Shown: positions 36,540 to 45,998 of the stretch, piece after piece
How positions within the stretch are numbered: the stretch's first letter is position 1
How the letters are laid out: each line of letters starts with the position of its first letter
DNA from: CAVRCT01 sp963719645
Lineage (GTDB): Bacteria; Pseudomonadota; Gammaproteobacteria; DSM-16500
Assembly (NCBI GenBank): GCA_963719645.1
Contig: CAVRCT010000004.1
Span: 24,669 to 88,668, forward strand
Reading direction: 5' to 3'
DNA length: 64,000 bases
Program-made: the position numbers and the translations under genes
The notes under the pieces: generated by a model
Databases searched by the model: none
What the model saw: the letters and a program-made list of their open reading frames with translations, nothing else
Told to the model about the DNA's origin: nothing

Positions 36540-37071
36540 ATGCTTTTAGCATTTTTACTCGATTATTAACCAATAAAAATTTTCCTCTCGATTTTTTTAA
36601 TAAATTTTTTTAATTCAAAATCTCTCATTTTTCACTCATTGTTTTTTCAAATCTTGAGAAAGATAGCTTTGCCCCATTATTTAATTAATTATTGTGAATA
36701 AACGAAGAGAGACTGGGCAATCTAATCAGATCAAGACTCTTAGCCACTGGATCACGATTATCCTCCTCACATTGATTGCTTATAATATACAAAATTAGAA
36801 TACAGATGCAAAAAATGGCCGGAAAAATGGGATGAAGTATCTTTTGCGTGAAAAAAAGATGATAAAATTCAACCTCTCGAGTTTTGAAAAGAGAAAGCAT
36901 ATCTATATACATTGCCCCAATCAGCGTACATAGGTCATGTTGAAAGTGCAACTATGCAAGCCTGACTCCGTTTTATCTTTTACCTACGGTTTTTACGTTT
37001 TCAACACGACCAACCACAAATACCACTTGTATTACTTTAATTAAATCAGCAGGATAACATTATATTTTGTT
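36540..37071. other. Intergenic stretch with a half-palindrome
   Basis: About 530 bp without a gene I can support. It contains a right half (36932-36974) of the palindromic repeat seen at 26507-26575. A small Lys-poor frame on the minus strand starts inside this repeat and is not called. Confidence 0.6.
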
Positions 37072-37141
37072 GATTCATATAGACACCAGTTCTAATATGA
37101 TTCATATTGACATCAATTATATATTGATTTCTACAGACATC
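37072..37141 (+). promoter_or_regulatory. Three operators, 27-bp spacing (Hip locus 2)
   Basis: Imperfect 16-bp sites GATTCATATAGACACC (37072), GATTCATATTGACATC (37099) and GATTTCTACAGACATC (37126) start exactly 27 bp apart, as at locus 1. They align with the locus 1 palindrome at G-A-T, T-A, G-A and the final C. Confidence 0.72.
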
Positions 37142-37184
37142 AACATATAATTAATCTATATAGTAAATCTTAAGGGCCTCTCAA

Positions 37185-38087
37185 ATGAACTGTTTAAAAT
37201 GTCGCCTACAAATTGATCACCCAAGCTCGGCCCATTATGGTTTACACCCCAATTGCTTTACGGAATGGTTTAAAACACCGAAAACAGCAGAATTTGTTAG
37301 CCTCCAAAGAAGGTCTAGCACCTCTGATCAATCCGCTAACCAAACACCACAAAATACTAGTTTTTTCCATGGTAAATTCAAAAAATACTCCGCGGATCTC
37401 GATGGTCAATCATACATACTGAAAATGAGGCAGGATGAAGCGCCAGAACTACCAGAGGTTGAATATCTCTGCAATCAAATTGGTAAATTGCTGGGTGTTC
37501 CTGTTGCAGAGTTTTACTTCATAGATTTCAATGGTGACAGAACTTTTGTTACAAAGAATTTTATCAAGCCTGGATCGCCCACAGATCTTCAACACATATA
37601 TCACTTCAGATCTGATGATAAACATAGTTGCGAGGGGATAATTAACGTAATAACTGAGAAAACTCAACTACCACATGACGTAAGAATGCTCATTAAAACA
37701 ATATTATTTGACTCACTCATTGGAAATCACGATCGACATGGAAGAAATTTAGCATTTATCATTACAGCAAAAAGCACTTCTCTTTCGCCAATTTACGATA
37801 ATGTTTCTTATTTAAGTTTAGAAAGTGGCAATATGCTTAAAGCTGATTTTAATCCTACAGGGAAAATTAGTACAAGCATAACCCATGAACCCAGTATGCG
37901 CGATTATGTTAAAGAATTAAAAAAACTTGGATTTGGAGATGATGTTCAGGAATTTTATAAAAACATAAAACTACCTCAACTATATCAAGTCATCGATGAA
38001 AGTTTTTGCAGTACTCTAATGAAAGAGGCCATTAAAACTTTAATTAAAAAAAGATTTGAGGAACTTGAAAATGAACTACCTAACTAA
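37185..38087 (+). CDS. HipA/HipT-like Ser/Thr kinase (Hip locus 2)
   Basis: A 300-residue kinase close to the one at 17675. It has the zinc site (C3, C6, H21, C24), SYILKMR, the catalytic IGNHDRHGRN and metal loop LSPIYDNVSY. AAGGG precedes the ATG. It overlaps its HipS-HTH partner by 17 bp. Because that partner is broken by IS66, the kinase may lack its antitoxin here, unless the protein from locus 1 acts in trans or the kinase is silent. Confidence 0.82.
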   Translation: MNCLKCRLQIDHPSSAHYGLHPNCFTEWFKTPKTAEFVSLQRRSSTSDQSANQTPQNTSFFHGKFKKYSADLDGQSYILKMRQDEAPELPEVEYLCNQIGKLLGVPVAEFYFIDFNGDRTFVTKNFIKPGSPTDLQHIYHFRSDDKHSCEGIINVITEKTQLPHDVRMLIKTILFDSLIGNHDRHGRNLAFIITAKSTSLSPIYDNVSYLSLESGNMLKADFNPTGKISTSITHEPSMRDYVKELKKLGFGDDVQEFYKNIKLPQLYQVIDESFCSTLMKEAIKTLIKKRFEELENELPN

Positions 38088-38353
38088 ACCAGATGAATAT
38101 CGATTAAAAATTTTTCATGAAAGCAGAAAAAGGAGGATTCTGGTTGGGGAATTAATTTACGACAAAGAAAATGATAGGTATGAGTTAACATACGATAAAA
38201 ACTATGCCCATTCTAAAAACGCAATACCGATAAGTCCTGATCTTAATCTTTTTAAATTACGTCATCAGTCTGACAAAGGGTAACCGTTCAGCTAACCCCA
38301 TCTTCATAACACAATAAAAATCTAGCATGATGTTGCTTTTTAAGGAGCAGCAT

Positions 38354-38683
38354 ATGAATTCCAGCAATCAACCAAAGTCACGCGCAGAATGGTATGAACA
38401 AATCAGGGATTACGAATCTAGTGGTCTTTCTCAAACGGAATTTTGTAAACAGCGCAATTTGATTCAATGCCGTTTCGGATATTACCGTAAGCAATATAAA
38501 CAACAAACTGATGATTCATTTGTCACTACTAAGGAATTTTCCCCCGTTGTTCTTAATCAACCGTCAACCTTACAAATAAATAATATAAAAATTGAATTAC
38601 CCAATGGATTTCGTTGTTATGTGCCTAATGAAGTATCACCAGAGCATTTAAAAAAATTACTAGGAATTATGCTATCATGTTAA
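38354..38683 (+). CDS. tnpA: IS66 accessory protein TnpA (second element)
   Basis: A 109-residue protein beginning MNSSNQPKSRAEWYEQIRDY behind AAGGAG. It has the SGLSQTEFCKQRNL helix-turn-helix-like part and the IELPNGFRCYV ending of IS66 first genes. It overlaps tnpB by 7 bp. Confidence 0.9.
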   Translation: MNSSNQPKSRAEWYEQIRDYESSGLSQTEFCKQRNLIQCRFGYYRKQYKQQTDDSFVTTKEFSPVVLNQPSTLQINNIKIELPNGFRCYVPNEVSPEHLKKLLGIMLSC

Positions 38684-39027
38684 CTCTTGATGAGATGGAT
38701 ATTCTGTTTTATAGCCAACCAATTGATATGCGTAAATCAGTTAATACACTATGCGTGCTTATCACTGAAACGTTAAAGCGAAATCCGATGGATGGATCTC
38801 TCTTCTTATTTCGAAACCGTTCCGGAAATAAACTTAAGGCAATATATTACGAAACAAATTGCTTTACTATATGGTATCGTCGCCTTGAGAAAGGCAGATA
38901 TGTGTTTCAGCGTAATTTGCAGGGTCAGATTGAAATGAGCAAAGAGCACTTTCGCTGGCTTTTGGCCAGCGACAAATACTCACGAAGCGACGCTGGCTTT
39001 ACGGGAGAAATTAGTTGTTTCTTTTAA
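38677..39027 (+). CDS. tnpB: IS66 accessory protein TnpB (second element)
   Basis: A 116-residue protein with SQPIDMRKSVNTLCVLITE, GSLFLFRNRSGNKLKAIYYE and CFTIWYRRLEKGRYV, the TnpB features. Confidence 0.94.
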   Translation: MLTLDEMDILFYSQPIDMRKSVNTLCVLITETLKRNPMDGSLFLFRNRSGNKLKAIYYETNCFTIWYRRLEKGRYVFQRNLQGQIEMSKEHFRWLLASDKYSRSDAGFTGEISCFF

Positions 39028-39069
39028 ATAAAACTCGTATTTCATGCGCCAATTTATTAAAATTGACGC

Positions 39070-40629
39070 ATGAAAATTAATATTAAAAAGCTGCCAAAAA
39101 CACATGAAGAGTTAGAAAAAATTATCTTGTTGCAACAGCAAGAATTAGCAAAGCACAAAATTAAAATTCAATCACAGCAACTTGAAATCGTTACACACAA
39201 AGAACGATATATTCGCCTACTGGAAGAATTCAAATTAGAAAAATCACGACGATTTGCACCATCCTCAGAAAAAAATATATACCAATCAGATCTATTTGAT
39301 GAAGCAGGTGTTGGAATTGAGGGTGAATTGAAAGACCAGATGGATTGCACAATTGATGTTCAAAACTATACTCGTAAAAAACATCCTGTACGCAAACCAA
39401 TACCAAAAGATATTTCACGAGAAATAGTGATTCATGATATCGCTGAAAATGAAAAGATGTGTGGCTGCGGTGCTCATCTTGTTCGCATCGGCGAAGAAAT
39501 CACTGAGAAATTGAAATATATCCCAGCAAAACTGAGCGTGATCCAATATGTGCGCCCTAAGTATGCCTGCAAACCTTGTCAGGAAAATATAAAAATCGCA
39601 CCTTTACCCACTTTTTTATTGCCAAAAAGTATCGCATCACCAGAGCTGGTCGCTTATACAATCATTGCAAAATATTGTGATCATATCCCGCTATATAGGC
39701 AGCAAGCGATTTGGGAGCGTGTAGGTATTGATATGCCGCGCAGCAGTTTGTGTGGGTGGCTGCTCAAAGTATCAGAGCTATGCGAGCCCTTGATTCAGCT
39801 TAAACAGAAATTGATTGTTGCTGACGACTATGTGCAAGCAGATGAGACAACCGTGCAAGTGCTTGATGAAGTTGGTCGTAGCAATAAAACAAAATCGTAT
39901 ATGTGGTGTTATCGTGGCGGAGGTGATAAACCAAGCATTGTTTATGAATATCAGCCAACGCGTGGCGGCCATCATGCCAAGAGTTTTTTGACCGGATTCA
40001 AAGGATATTTGCAATCAGATGCATATTCGGGCTCCTCATTTGCTGATAAAGATAATGCTATCACAAGGATGGGCTGCATGGCGCATGCCCGCAGGAAATT
40101 TGCGGATATTATTAAAATTACCAAGTCAAACGGGTTGGCGCATGAGGCAATTAGATTCTTTAAGGCCTTATATAAAATTGAAAAAGAAGCGCGTGAAAAA
40201 AATTTATCGACATTTGATCGGTTTTTATTACGCGAAGAAAAATCAGCACCAATTTTGGATGCTTTTAAAGCATGGCTTAATGTTAATCTAACTAAAACAC
40301 CAATGCAGAGCAAAATTGGTGAAGCGATCCGTTATACATTATCTAATTGGGAATATTTAAATAATTATCTTAAAGCTGGGCATCTCGAAATAGATAATAA
40401 TTTGATAGAAAATGCAATCAGACCATTCGCGCTCGGTCGCAAGAACTGGCTTTTCAATGGCAGCCCAGGCGGCGCAAAGGCCGGTGCTATATTTTATTCT
40501 TTGATAGAAACATGCAAAGCTAATAATATCGAGCCATATAAATATTTATGCACTATGCTACATCGCATTCGTGAGTGCGTTACTGAAGAGAATTATCGAG
40601 ATCTATTGCCACAGTTTATAGCCTTATAA
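39070..40629 (+). CDS. tnpC: IS66 family transposase TnpC (second element)
   Basis: A 519-residue transposase with the zinc-type CGCGAHLV and YACKPCQENIKIAP, the catalytic DDE stretch (DETTVQVL, SDAYSGSS, ENAIRPFALGRKNWLF) and the AIFYSLIETCKANNIEPYKY ending. It is about two thirds identical by eye to the one at 23920. Confidence 0.95.
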   Translation: MKINIKKLPKTHEELEKIILLQQQELAKHKIKIQSQQLEIVTHKERYIRLLEEFKLEKSRRFAPSSEKNIYQSDLFDEAGVGIEGELKDQMDCTIDVQNYTRKKHPVRKPIPKDISREIVIHDIAENEKMCGCGAHLVRIGEEITEKLKYIPAKLSVIQYVRPKYACKPCQENIKIAPLPTFLLPKSIASPELVAYTIIAKYCDHIPLYRQQAIWERVGIDMPRSSLCGWLLKVSELCEPLIQLKQKLIVADDYVQADETTVQVLDEVGRSNKTKSYMWCYRGGGDKPSIVYEYQPTRGGHHAKSFLTGFKGYLQSDAYSGSSFADKDNAITRMGCMAHARRKFADIIKITKSNGLAHEAIRFFKALYKIEKEAREKNLSTFDRFLLREEKSAPILDAFKAWLNVNLTKTPMQSKIGEAIRYTLSNWEYLNNYLKAGHLEIDNNLIENAIRPFALGRKNWLFNGSPGGAKAGAIFYSLIETCKANNIEPYKYLCTMLHRIRECVTEENYRDLLPQFIAL

Positions 40630-40734
40630 GCGAAAATGCGTTTAAGCGTACATTTATGATGAACAAAGAATACTGTTCACCACTAAGTAATCCTCATATA
40701 ATTATTTATTTATACTGACAGAAAGAGTTAATCA

Positions 40735-41082
40735 ATGATATCTACATACGCCTATACAATATTGCTACTCATTTGTTCTAATACATTCATGACATTTGCA
40801 TGGTATGCCCATCTAAAAAATCTTAATCATAAAGCTTTATGGATTGCTATCTTGATTAGTTGGGGAATTGCATTTTTTGAGTATCTGTTTCAAGTGCCAG
40901 CAAATCGAATTGGATATAACAGCGGTGAAATCACCTTGGCACAACTGAAGATATTACAAGAAGTAATAACACTTTCAGTATTTGTACCATTTGCAGTTCT
41001 TTATATGCGCCAGGAAATATCATGGAATTTCTTATGGGCAGGACTATGCATGATAGGCGCAGTGTATTTTATCTTTCGTTAA
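40735..41082 (+). CDS. DUF486 family small membrane protein, IS66 passenger
   Basis: A 115-residue protein with four hydrophobic segments. SNTFMTFAWYAHLKNL, WGIAFFEYLFQVPANRIGY and LKILQEVITLSVFVPFAVLY are typical of DUF486, a half-size relative of drug/metabolite transporters. It lies between tnpC and the right end of the IS66, inside the terminal repeats, so it moves with the element. Its start is preceded by AGAGTTAATC, a weak site. Confidence 0.88.
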   Translation: MISTYAYTILLLICSNTFMTFAWYAHLKNLNHKALWIAILISWGIAFFEYLFQVPANRIGYNSGEITLAQLKILQEVITLSVFVPFAVLYMRQEISWNFLWAGLCMIGAVYFIFR

Positions 41083-42312
41083 ACTTGGTGTGCTTCTGCG
41101 AACGGTTACGACAAAGGGAAACTTTTTCCATCATTCATTGATAGAATCCCAGACAAATCTAATCCTGCTTATAATGATTACTGTAAAGCACAAGGAATCT
41201 CTCCTGCTGAGAAAAATCCAATTATCTTACTAGGATCAATAGGAAAACGTGGACCCTCAAGTTTCATTTTTGAGCCTGTCTATTATAGTGAATTTAACTC
41301 AAGTGATATCACTAACCTACGAGAACAATTGCAAATTACTCAACATGATTTAGCCAAAGCTTTAGATATTAGTCAAACGACTCTACAAAGAATTGAATCT
41401 GGCGTAAGCAGCGATCTCAATACATTAAAATATATGCAGATATTACTTAAATTTCCCGAAGTTGCACTTTGGCAGTTAAAACAAACAGGAAATCAGGTAC
41501 ATAAGGATGTATCAACTAAACTGATAAATTATTTTCAATCAAAAGCAAATAATATGTCTCCTATCAAAAGTTTTATTTTATATGCCCATAAAGAATACCA
41601 ATCAATTGCAAACAAAAAGACAATACCAGCACATGGTTCATTTCAAGTGGCATTTACAATCAATAATACCTCTGAAAATCTTGCTATTAGCGAAACTCTC
41701 TTGCATAAACTTAAATCTAGCAATCCTCGTCCTTCGGGATGGCCTTTATGGGTTATTTTACAAAATAGCTCGGACGAGGAAAGCAGACCTAAGCATTCAT
41801 CAGATAGATGGCAAGCATTTATTTATGAATCAAACCATTTGGATTTCTGGATGGTTACTGAAAAAAAATGTTTTTATCATTATCGCGCTCTAGAAGATGA
41901 TCTAAGTGGCAGCACCACACAACAAGCAAAGGCTGCCAAATTAAACGAGCTTGATTTTGTTTGGCAAGTTCAGAATATATGCGATGGAATCGCCACTGCC
42001 CTATCATTTGCACAAGCATTAAAAGAAGATGAAAACACTATATTGTCCTTTTTCTTCAAATGGACTGGTTTAAAAAATCGTTTTCTTACCTCATGGGCGC
42101 ACCCCGATCAATACATCGATTGTGAATCAAAATCACATGTTGATGAGCGCACCTATGAAGTTAACATTCCCATTAATGCCACCAGAGAAAACATAGTTAA
42201 TTATACCCATGAAATTGCTAGCCATTTATTTTTAACCTTTGGCGGTTATGATAGGATAGCCAGAGATACAATAGCAAAAATTGTTATTCTTTATCTCAAG
42301 TGGAAATAGCTT

Positions 42313-42500
42313 GAGACCCAGGTTAAATTTCCCCGTCAGTATGGAGTTTTTGGGGGCTTAATTGGGAGCTTCTCAGAAAAACCACATTCACTTAATTATT
42401 TATTATCAATCCGTTACTTAACTAATGTGAAAGACGCCGCCCCACTTTTATATCATCCGAAGACTTCCGAATAAGTCTTCGAGCTCTTGCCAGAGGAGAT
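42313..42500 (+). repeat. tmRNA-end junction (att-like site) 4, distal island end
   Basis: GAGACCCAGGTTAAATTT is a degraded copy of GGACGCGGGTTCAATT. After spacer sequence with TTTTTGGGGGCTTAATTGGG, the tmRNA-like flank returns: GCCGCCCCACTTTTATATCA followed by a hairpin (42458-42481) like that behind tmRNA. The match to 17485-17545 (ACTTTTA..CATCC.AAGACTTCCGAATAAGTCTT) marks the far border of the island. Confidence 0.75.
42458..42481 (+). terminator. Hairpin copy at distal island end
   Basis: CGAAGACTT, loop CCGAAT and AAGTCTTCG form a 9-bp stem. Compared with the tmRNA copy (CCAAGACTT/AAGTCTTGG), the changes occur in pairs and keep the stem. Confidence 0.5.
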
Positions 42501-42577
42501 GGAGTCAAATACAAAACTAGTATAGCCCTATTTTAATTTTTCGTACTTATACCAACCTTGTGTTTATCCCCCTTTTT

Positions 42578-43320
42578 TCAATCAGATTCAGCTTTCAATC
42601 GCAAAAGAAATTGTTTAAACAACAAAAGCTTCTTTTTCTCATCTTGAAAAATATAGAATTTAAACACAAAAAACTTATGCGAAATATAAAGTACGAAACA
42701 ATCAACGATTAATTTAATATGTTGATCAAGTTGCATATCATCAATTGCTCTCCAAAATGCAGCGATTATTAATGCGCTTAATATAGTTAGGTAAAATGGG
42801 TTATGATTACTTTGCTCGATATTAAACTTACTTAATTCAATCTCCAAATAATCTAGTGCCTTATTTGGAAAAAATTGTTCTTTAGCTTCGCTTAACTTTT
42901 CTTTCCACAAAGAATATTTTAATTGATAAAACAAATCAGGAAACATAAGCTTCGTTTTATGTTTTTTACGAAAAACTTTTACTGCTTGCTTTAACAGCTT
43001 TCTATCAAGAAGAAAAAAACAAGAGCAGAAAAAAAATATATACCACCATACAGTAAAAAAGTTTTTAATGATGCTTTCACAAGCAAGGCAGTTGAAATAA
43101 TAAAAGTTAAAAATGAAATTAAATATGCAATTTTCCAACTCCAATTGTTATATTTAAATTGGTACTTATAAATCTCTTTTATTTTTAACGCTTGCAAGTA
43201 TGGCTTAAATAATCCATTAAAATGTAAATCTTTCATCTCCGACCTCATAAACCAATCAATAAGTTGCACACTGTATAATTGTAATAAATATATATCAAAT
43301 ATCTTTTGTAACTGGCGCAA
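42578..43320 (-). pseudogene. Hypothetical membrane protein (frameshifted)
   Basis: Two pieces overlap. The upstream one has two hydrophobic segments (IAYLISFLTFIISTALLV and FLLYGGIYFFSALVFFFL) and runs into a frameshift near 43000-43030 in a stretch of A runs. The downstream one continues KLLKQAVKVFRKKHKTKL and carries one more hydrophobic segment. Joined, this would be a protein of about 245 residues with an internal cytoplasmic region. I do not recognise it. Whether the shift is real cannot be told from sequence alone. Confidence 0.6.
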
Positions 43321-43522
43321 CTACTCAAGTTTCTGCTCGCGCTATCATCCAGCTAAAGAGTCGCTATAGAGACCATTTATCGTATGGCAATAGAAAATTA
43401 ATTGTGGAAAAAGAGACTAATGCTAACTAAATGATTCAATTTATATAAAAATAATAGAAAACTAAAATGTAAGAATCACTCAAGCCACCCGGCATTCATC
43501 TGACCTTTGATTCAACAAAGCA

Positions 43523-44691
43523 TTATTTCAATGAAACCTGATAAACTATCTCAACAATATTCCCATCATACCCTAGCTTACCTAAAACAAACTGAGTAGG
43601 AATAAAATTCAAAAAACTTTTTTCAGGTTTAAGCAGCTTAAGAATATTTTGAGTCTTTGGATTACTATCACTCCTATAAAATACCGTAATATGCGGCTTA
43701 AATTCATTCATAACACCAAGTACTCCATACAAATCCAGTTGTTGCTTCTTGTTCAACGGTAAAGATTCGTAAAACTTTAAAAATTGACCTGGCATACCAC
43801 CACGATACTGAGAAAAAATCTTCACTACCGACTCATGCAAAGCTTGTAGCGAAGAATCATTCTTTGCATTCCAGAAAATATTAATACCCATATCCTCTAA
43901 TTCCTCCTCTAGAAGAAAATTTGAAATGGTTATTTCTGTAGCGATTTCATCAAGAGTCATTTTTAATTTGCCCAGATCGGAACAATTAAACTTTCCTTGA
44001 AACAAGCTCAAATGAAAAACATTATCCCTGTTTTCTATTTCAGGTAATTGATTCGCGATGAGATTATTCAAACGTCTTGCTTCCTGTTGCACCTCATTTG
44101 ATGGCAACAAGGCAACACCTAGTTCAAATTGTGAATCTTCAGTAGGATTTTTATTTTTATATTTTTCTTTACTATTAAATATCACATAACAGGGCCACTG
44201 ACTTTCACGATAATCCACCATTCCAAGGTAAGACATGCCTGCTTTTTCCATCACTCTTTTCGACCGTTCATTTTCTGGATGAACCATCGCTATAATTTTC
44301 GGAAGTGCTAACTTGTCAAATCCATATTCAATCAATGCCTTCGCAAGTTCTGTTGCATACCCTAAATTCCAATATTTCTTATGTAACCGGTACGCTAACT
44401 CAATGTCGGGTGATGTAACATTAAAACGCACGTGAAACAATCCTGCTTGCCCAATAAATTTCCCTGTTTCTTTTTCAAATACAGAAAAAAATCAAGGCCA
44501 TATTTTTCGTAATAACCTGAACCTGCGCCAACTTGAATCCAATCTTCGACTTTTTCCTTTGTCCAGATAGAGCCATCATCAATATATTTCATTACTTCTG
44601 GGTCTGATCGTAGCGAAAATATATCTTCAATTTCAGATGGTGATATACGTTTAAGAATTAATCTTTTGGTTTCCAAAACTATATTTTGCAT
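43523..44691 (-). pseudogene. GNAT acetyltransferase fused to 2H phosphoesterase (one frameshift)
   Basis: The N-terminal part is a RimJ/RimL-type GNAT (ETKRLILKRISPSEIEDIFS). After a frameshift near 44420-44450 it continues WNLGYATELAKALIEYGFDK and VHPENERSKRVMEKAGMSYL. In the same uninterrupted frame follows a 2H-phosphoesterase domain with the two histidine motifs HLSLFQGKF and HITVFYRSD. Such 2H enzymes act on RNA 2'-3' cyclic ends or similar nucleotides. The fusion seems real because no stop lies between the domains. A second 2H protein is encoded at 48794. Confidence 0.78.
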
Positions 44692-44979
44692 AACTTCACT
44701 CGCTTTAAATACAAATTAGGTTTTTTTGCCATGTTCTTGTGAAAATGCGCCATTGGAATGCAGTAACGGGGTCAGCAGGCCTGACAAACAGATTATTCAA
44801 GTCTATATTAAGTCTATTTGTCAGGCTTGACACTGAGGACGTTGCATGAACAGAGTACACGCTCAGCGAAATCTTGAATCACTCACCCTTGTTGACCCAA
44901 GTCAATACGCCACCCCTTTCTATGTAGAAATACCACAAACACTCGTCATTAAAAAATAATTCTAACTTTTCATTTCAAA
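44692..44979. other. Intergenic stretch with a small palindrome
   Basis: GCCTGACAAA (44779-44788) and TTTGTCAGGC (44817-44826) form an inverted repeat around an AT-rich loop. Its CAGGC/TGACA arms recall the 21-bp-arm palindrome at 26507 but the match is short. No other feature is visible. Confidence 0.5.
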
Positions 44980-45726
44980 TCAGCTTTTGAACTTACTCTT
45001 AAAGTTGTCACGACTGTCCTTTACTTGTAACTCAGTTATCAGTTCATCAACAGCCCTGTCAGGTAATTGCTTGAACCAAAACTTAGATAAAGAAACGTGT
45101 GTATTAGATTTTCTTTCAACTTCCCTGGGAAGCACAACTGCAAGACGTTGAACGTAATCATCAGAGCTCTCTGGATACGTTATTGTGACCCAATCTTGCG
45201 TATCTGATTTTTGTTCTGCTTTTTTTTCAACAGTGTTAGATAAGTCAGTAACTTTGCATGCACCAAGCCCAGGGATTTTGACTTTATTTAGAAACTGGAA
45301 AAATAATGGAATGACTTTAGTCGTATCAGTCACACTCATTTGCATCAATTGATTTAACTCACCAATGTTTTTGTTGCCCCATTTATTTAAGAATGTATCG
45401 GGTTGAAGCTGCGGGTGTTTGTGCAGCTCGCCTAAAAATGTTATGAAAACTCCTTCAAGAATAGGGAGATCTGAAAAAGTCTCGCTAAACATTTTTAATA
45501 ATGTCGGATTGGTTTGGCCACCAGGTAATAACCCTGTAATAATATTTCGAGTCGCTGAACCATTTTGCTCGTGTAAGTTTTCTATGGCCGCACGTGTCGA
45601 CCCACCATTTACTAAATCTATGCACAGAGCCACACAGGCAGCAAAATGCTCTGCGGCTGAACCCGTCTTAAATTTAGGCTGGATACTTGAGCCTTTTTCA
45701 TCAGTGATAGTTACTTTATATTTCAT
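44980..45726 (-). CDS. Hypothetical protein
   Basis: An unrecognised 248-residue protein. The start at 45726 follows AGAGG seven bases upstream, better than the longer frame that begins in hydrophobic sequence. The protein starts MKYKVTITDEKGSSIQPKFK and is helical, with FITFLGELHKHPQLQPD in the middle and a C-terminal basic end KDSRDNFKSKFKS. No membrane segment or motif is visible. The composition resembles effector-type proteins of Legionellales, a weak hint only. Confidence 0.6.
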   Translation of the reverse strand: MKYKVTITDEKGSSIQPKFKTGSAAEHFAACVALCIDLVNGGSTRAAIENLHEQNGSATRNIITGLLPGGQTNPTLLKMFSETFSDLPILEGVFITFLGELHKHPQLQPDTFLNKWGNKNIGELNQLMQMSVTDTTKVIPLFFQFLNKVKIPGLGACKVTDLSNTVEKKAEQKSDTQDWVTITYPESSDDYVQRLAVVLPREVERKSNTHVSLSKFWFKQLPDRAVDELITELQVKDSRDNFKSKFKS

Positions 45727-45927
45727 ACAGTTACCTCTTATTTGAATAATTAATAGCATAAATAAAATGAATATATTGTACATGAAATTTAGCGTTTTGT
45801 GTAATTTATAGCCTATTCGACAAGAGGAAAGGACGAGAATGACTTAAAACCTAGCACTGCGAAGAATATGAGAAATGTTTGGCGATAATCGGAAAACGTA
45901 TTTGGTTTGTTTGATATTTATAACTGT

Positions 45928-45951
45928 TCGCTATTCGCGAACAGCGAACGC
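45928..45951. repeat. 24-bp palindromic motif, copy 3
   Basis: GTTCGCTATTCGCGAACAGC plus GAAC, matching the copies at 22697 and 29424 at most positions. It is in a gene-free stretch of about 270 bp between two minus-strand genes. Confidence 0.7.
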
Positions 45952-45998
45952 AATAGCGCAGGAACCATAGCGACTCACTGCAATTGCTTATAAGCTTA

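Larger units (their letters stand above)
38272..41117 (+). mobile_element. IS66-family element carrying a DUF486 gene
   Basis: The element spans 38280-41109 (2830 bp). The ends are GTAACCGTTCAGC and the complement of GTAACCGTTCGCAG. An 8-bp duplication GACAAAGG flanks it (38272-38279 and 41110-41117). Genes in order are tnpA, tnpB, tnpC and a membrane protein gene that is not part of the standard IS66 set. It is different in sequence from the element at 23891. Confidence 0.92.
38071..42309 (+). pseudogene. HipS-HTH fusion gene split by IS66 (Hip locus 2)
   Basis: The N-terminal part (38071-38279, RRILVGELIYDKE and DKNYAHSKNAIPI) resumes after the IS at 41118 in the same frame (KLFPSFIDRIPDKSNPAYND). 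Joined, it gives 466 residues: HipS-like domain, XRE HTH (ITNLREQLQITQHDLAKALD), and a 250-residue C-terminal domain absent from locus 1 (SFQVAFTINNTSENLAISE and DFWMVTEKKCFYHY). The last domain looks like a ligand-binding or effector module but I do not recognise it. The distal part from 41329 could still be translated and supply the HTH plus C-terminal domain. Confidence 0.85.

Noticed and set aside
36685..36951. 88-residue minus-strand frame
   Set aside because: It starts inside the palindromic half-repeat and has no ribosome site; composition follows AT-rich intergenic DNA.
17496..42500. Integrase gene for the tmRNA-anchored island
   Set aside because: I searched the translations for the tyrosine-recombinase R..HxLR..HxxxY pattern and found none; only IS66 transposases are present.
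44847..44960. 37-codon plus-strand frame
   Set aside because: No family, no ribosome site and beside a small palindrome; not supportable.
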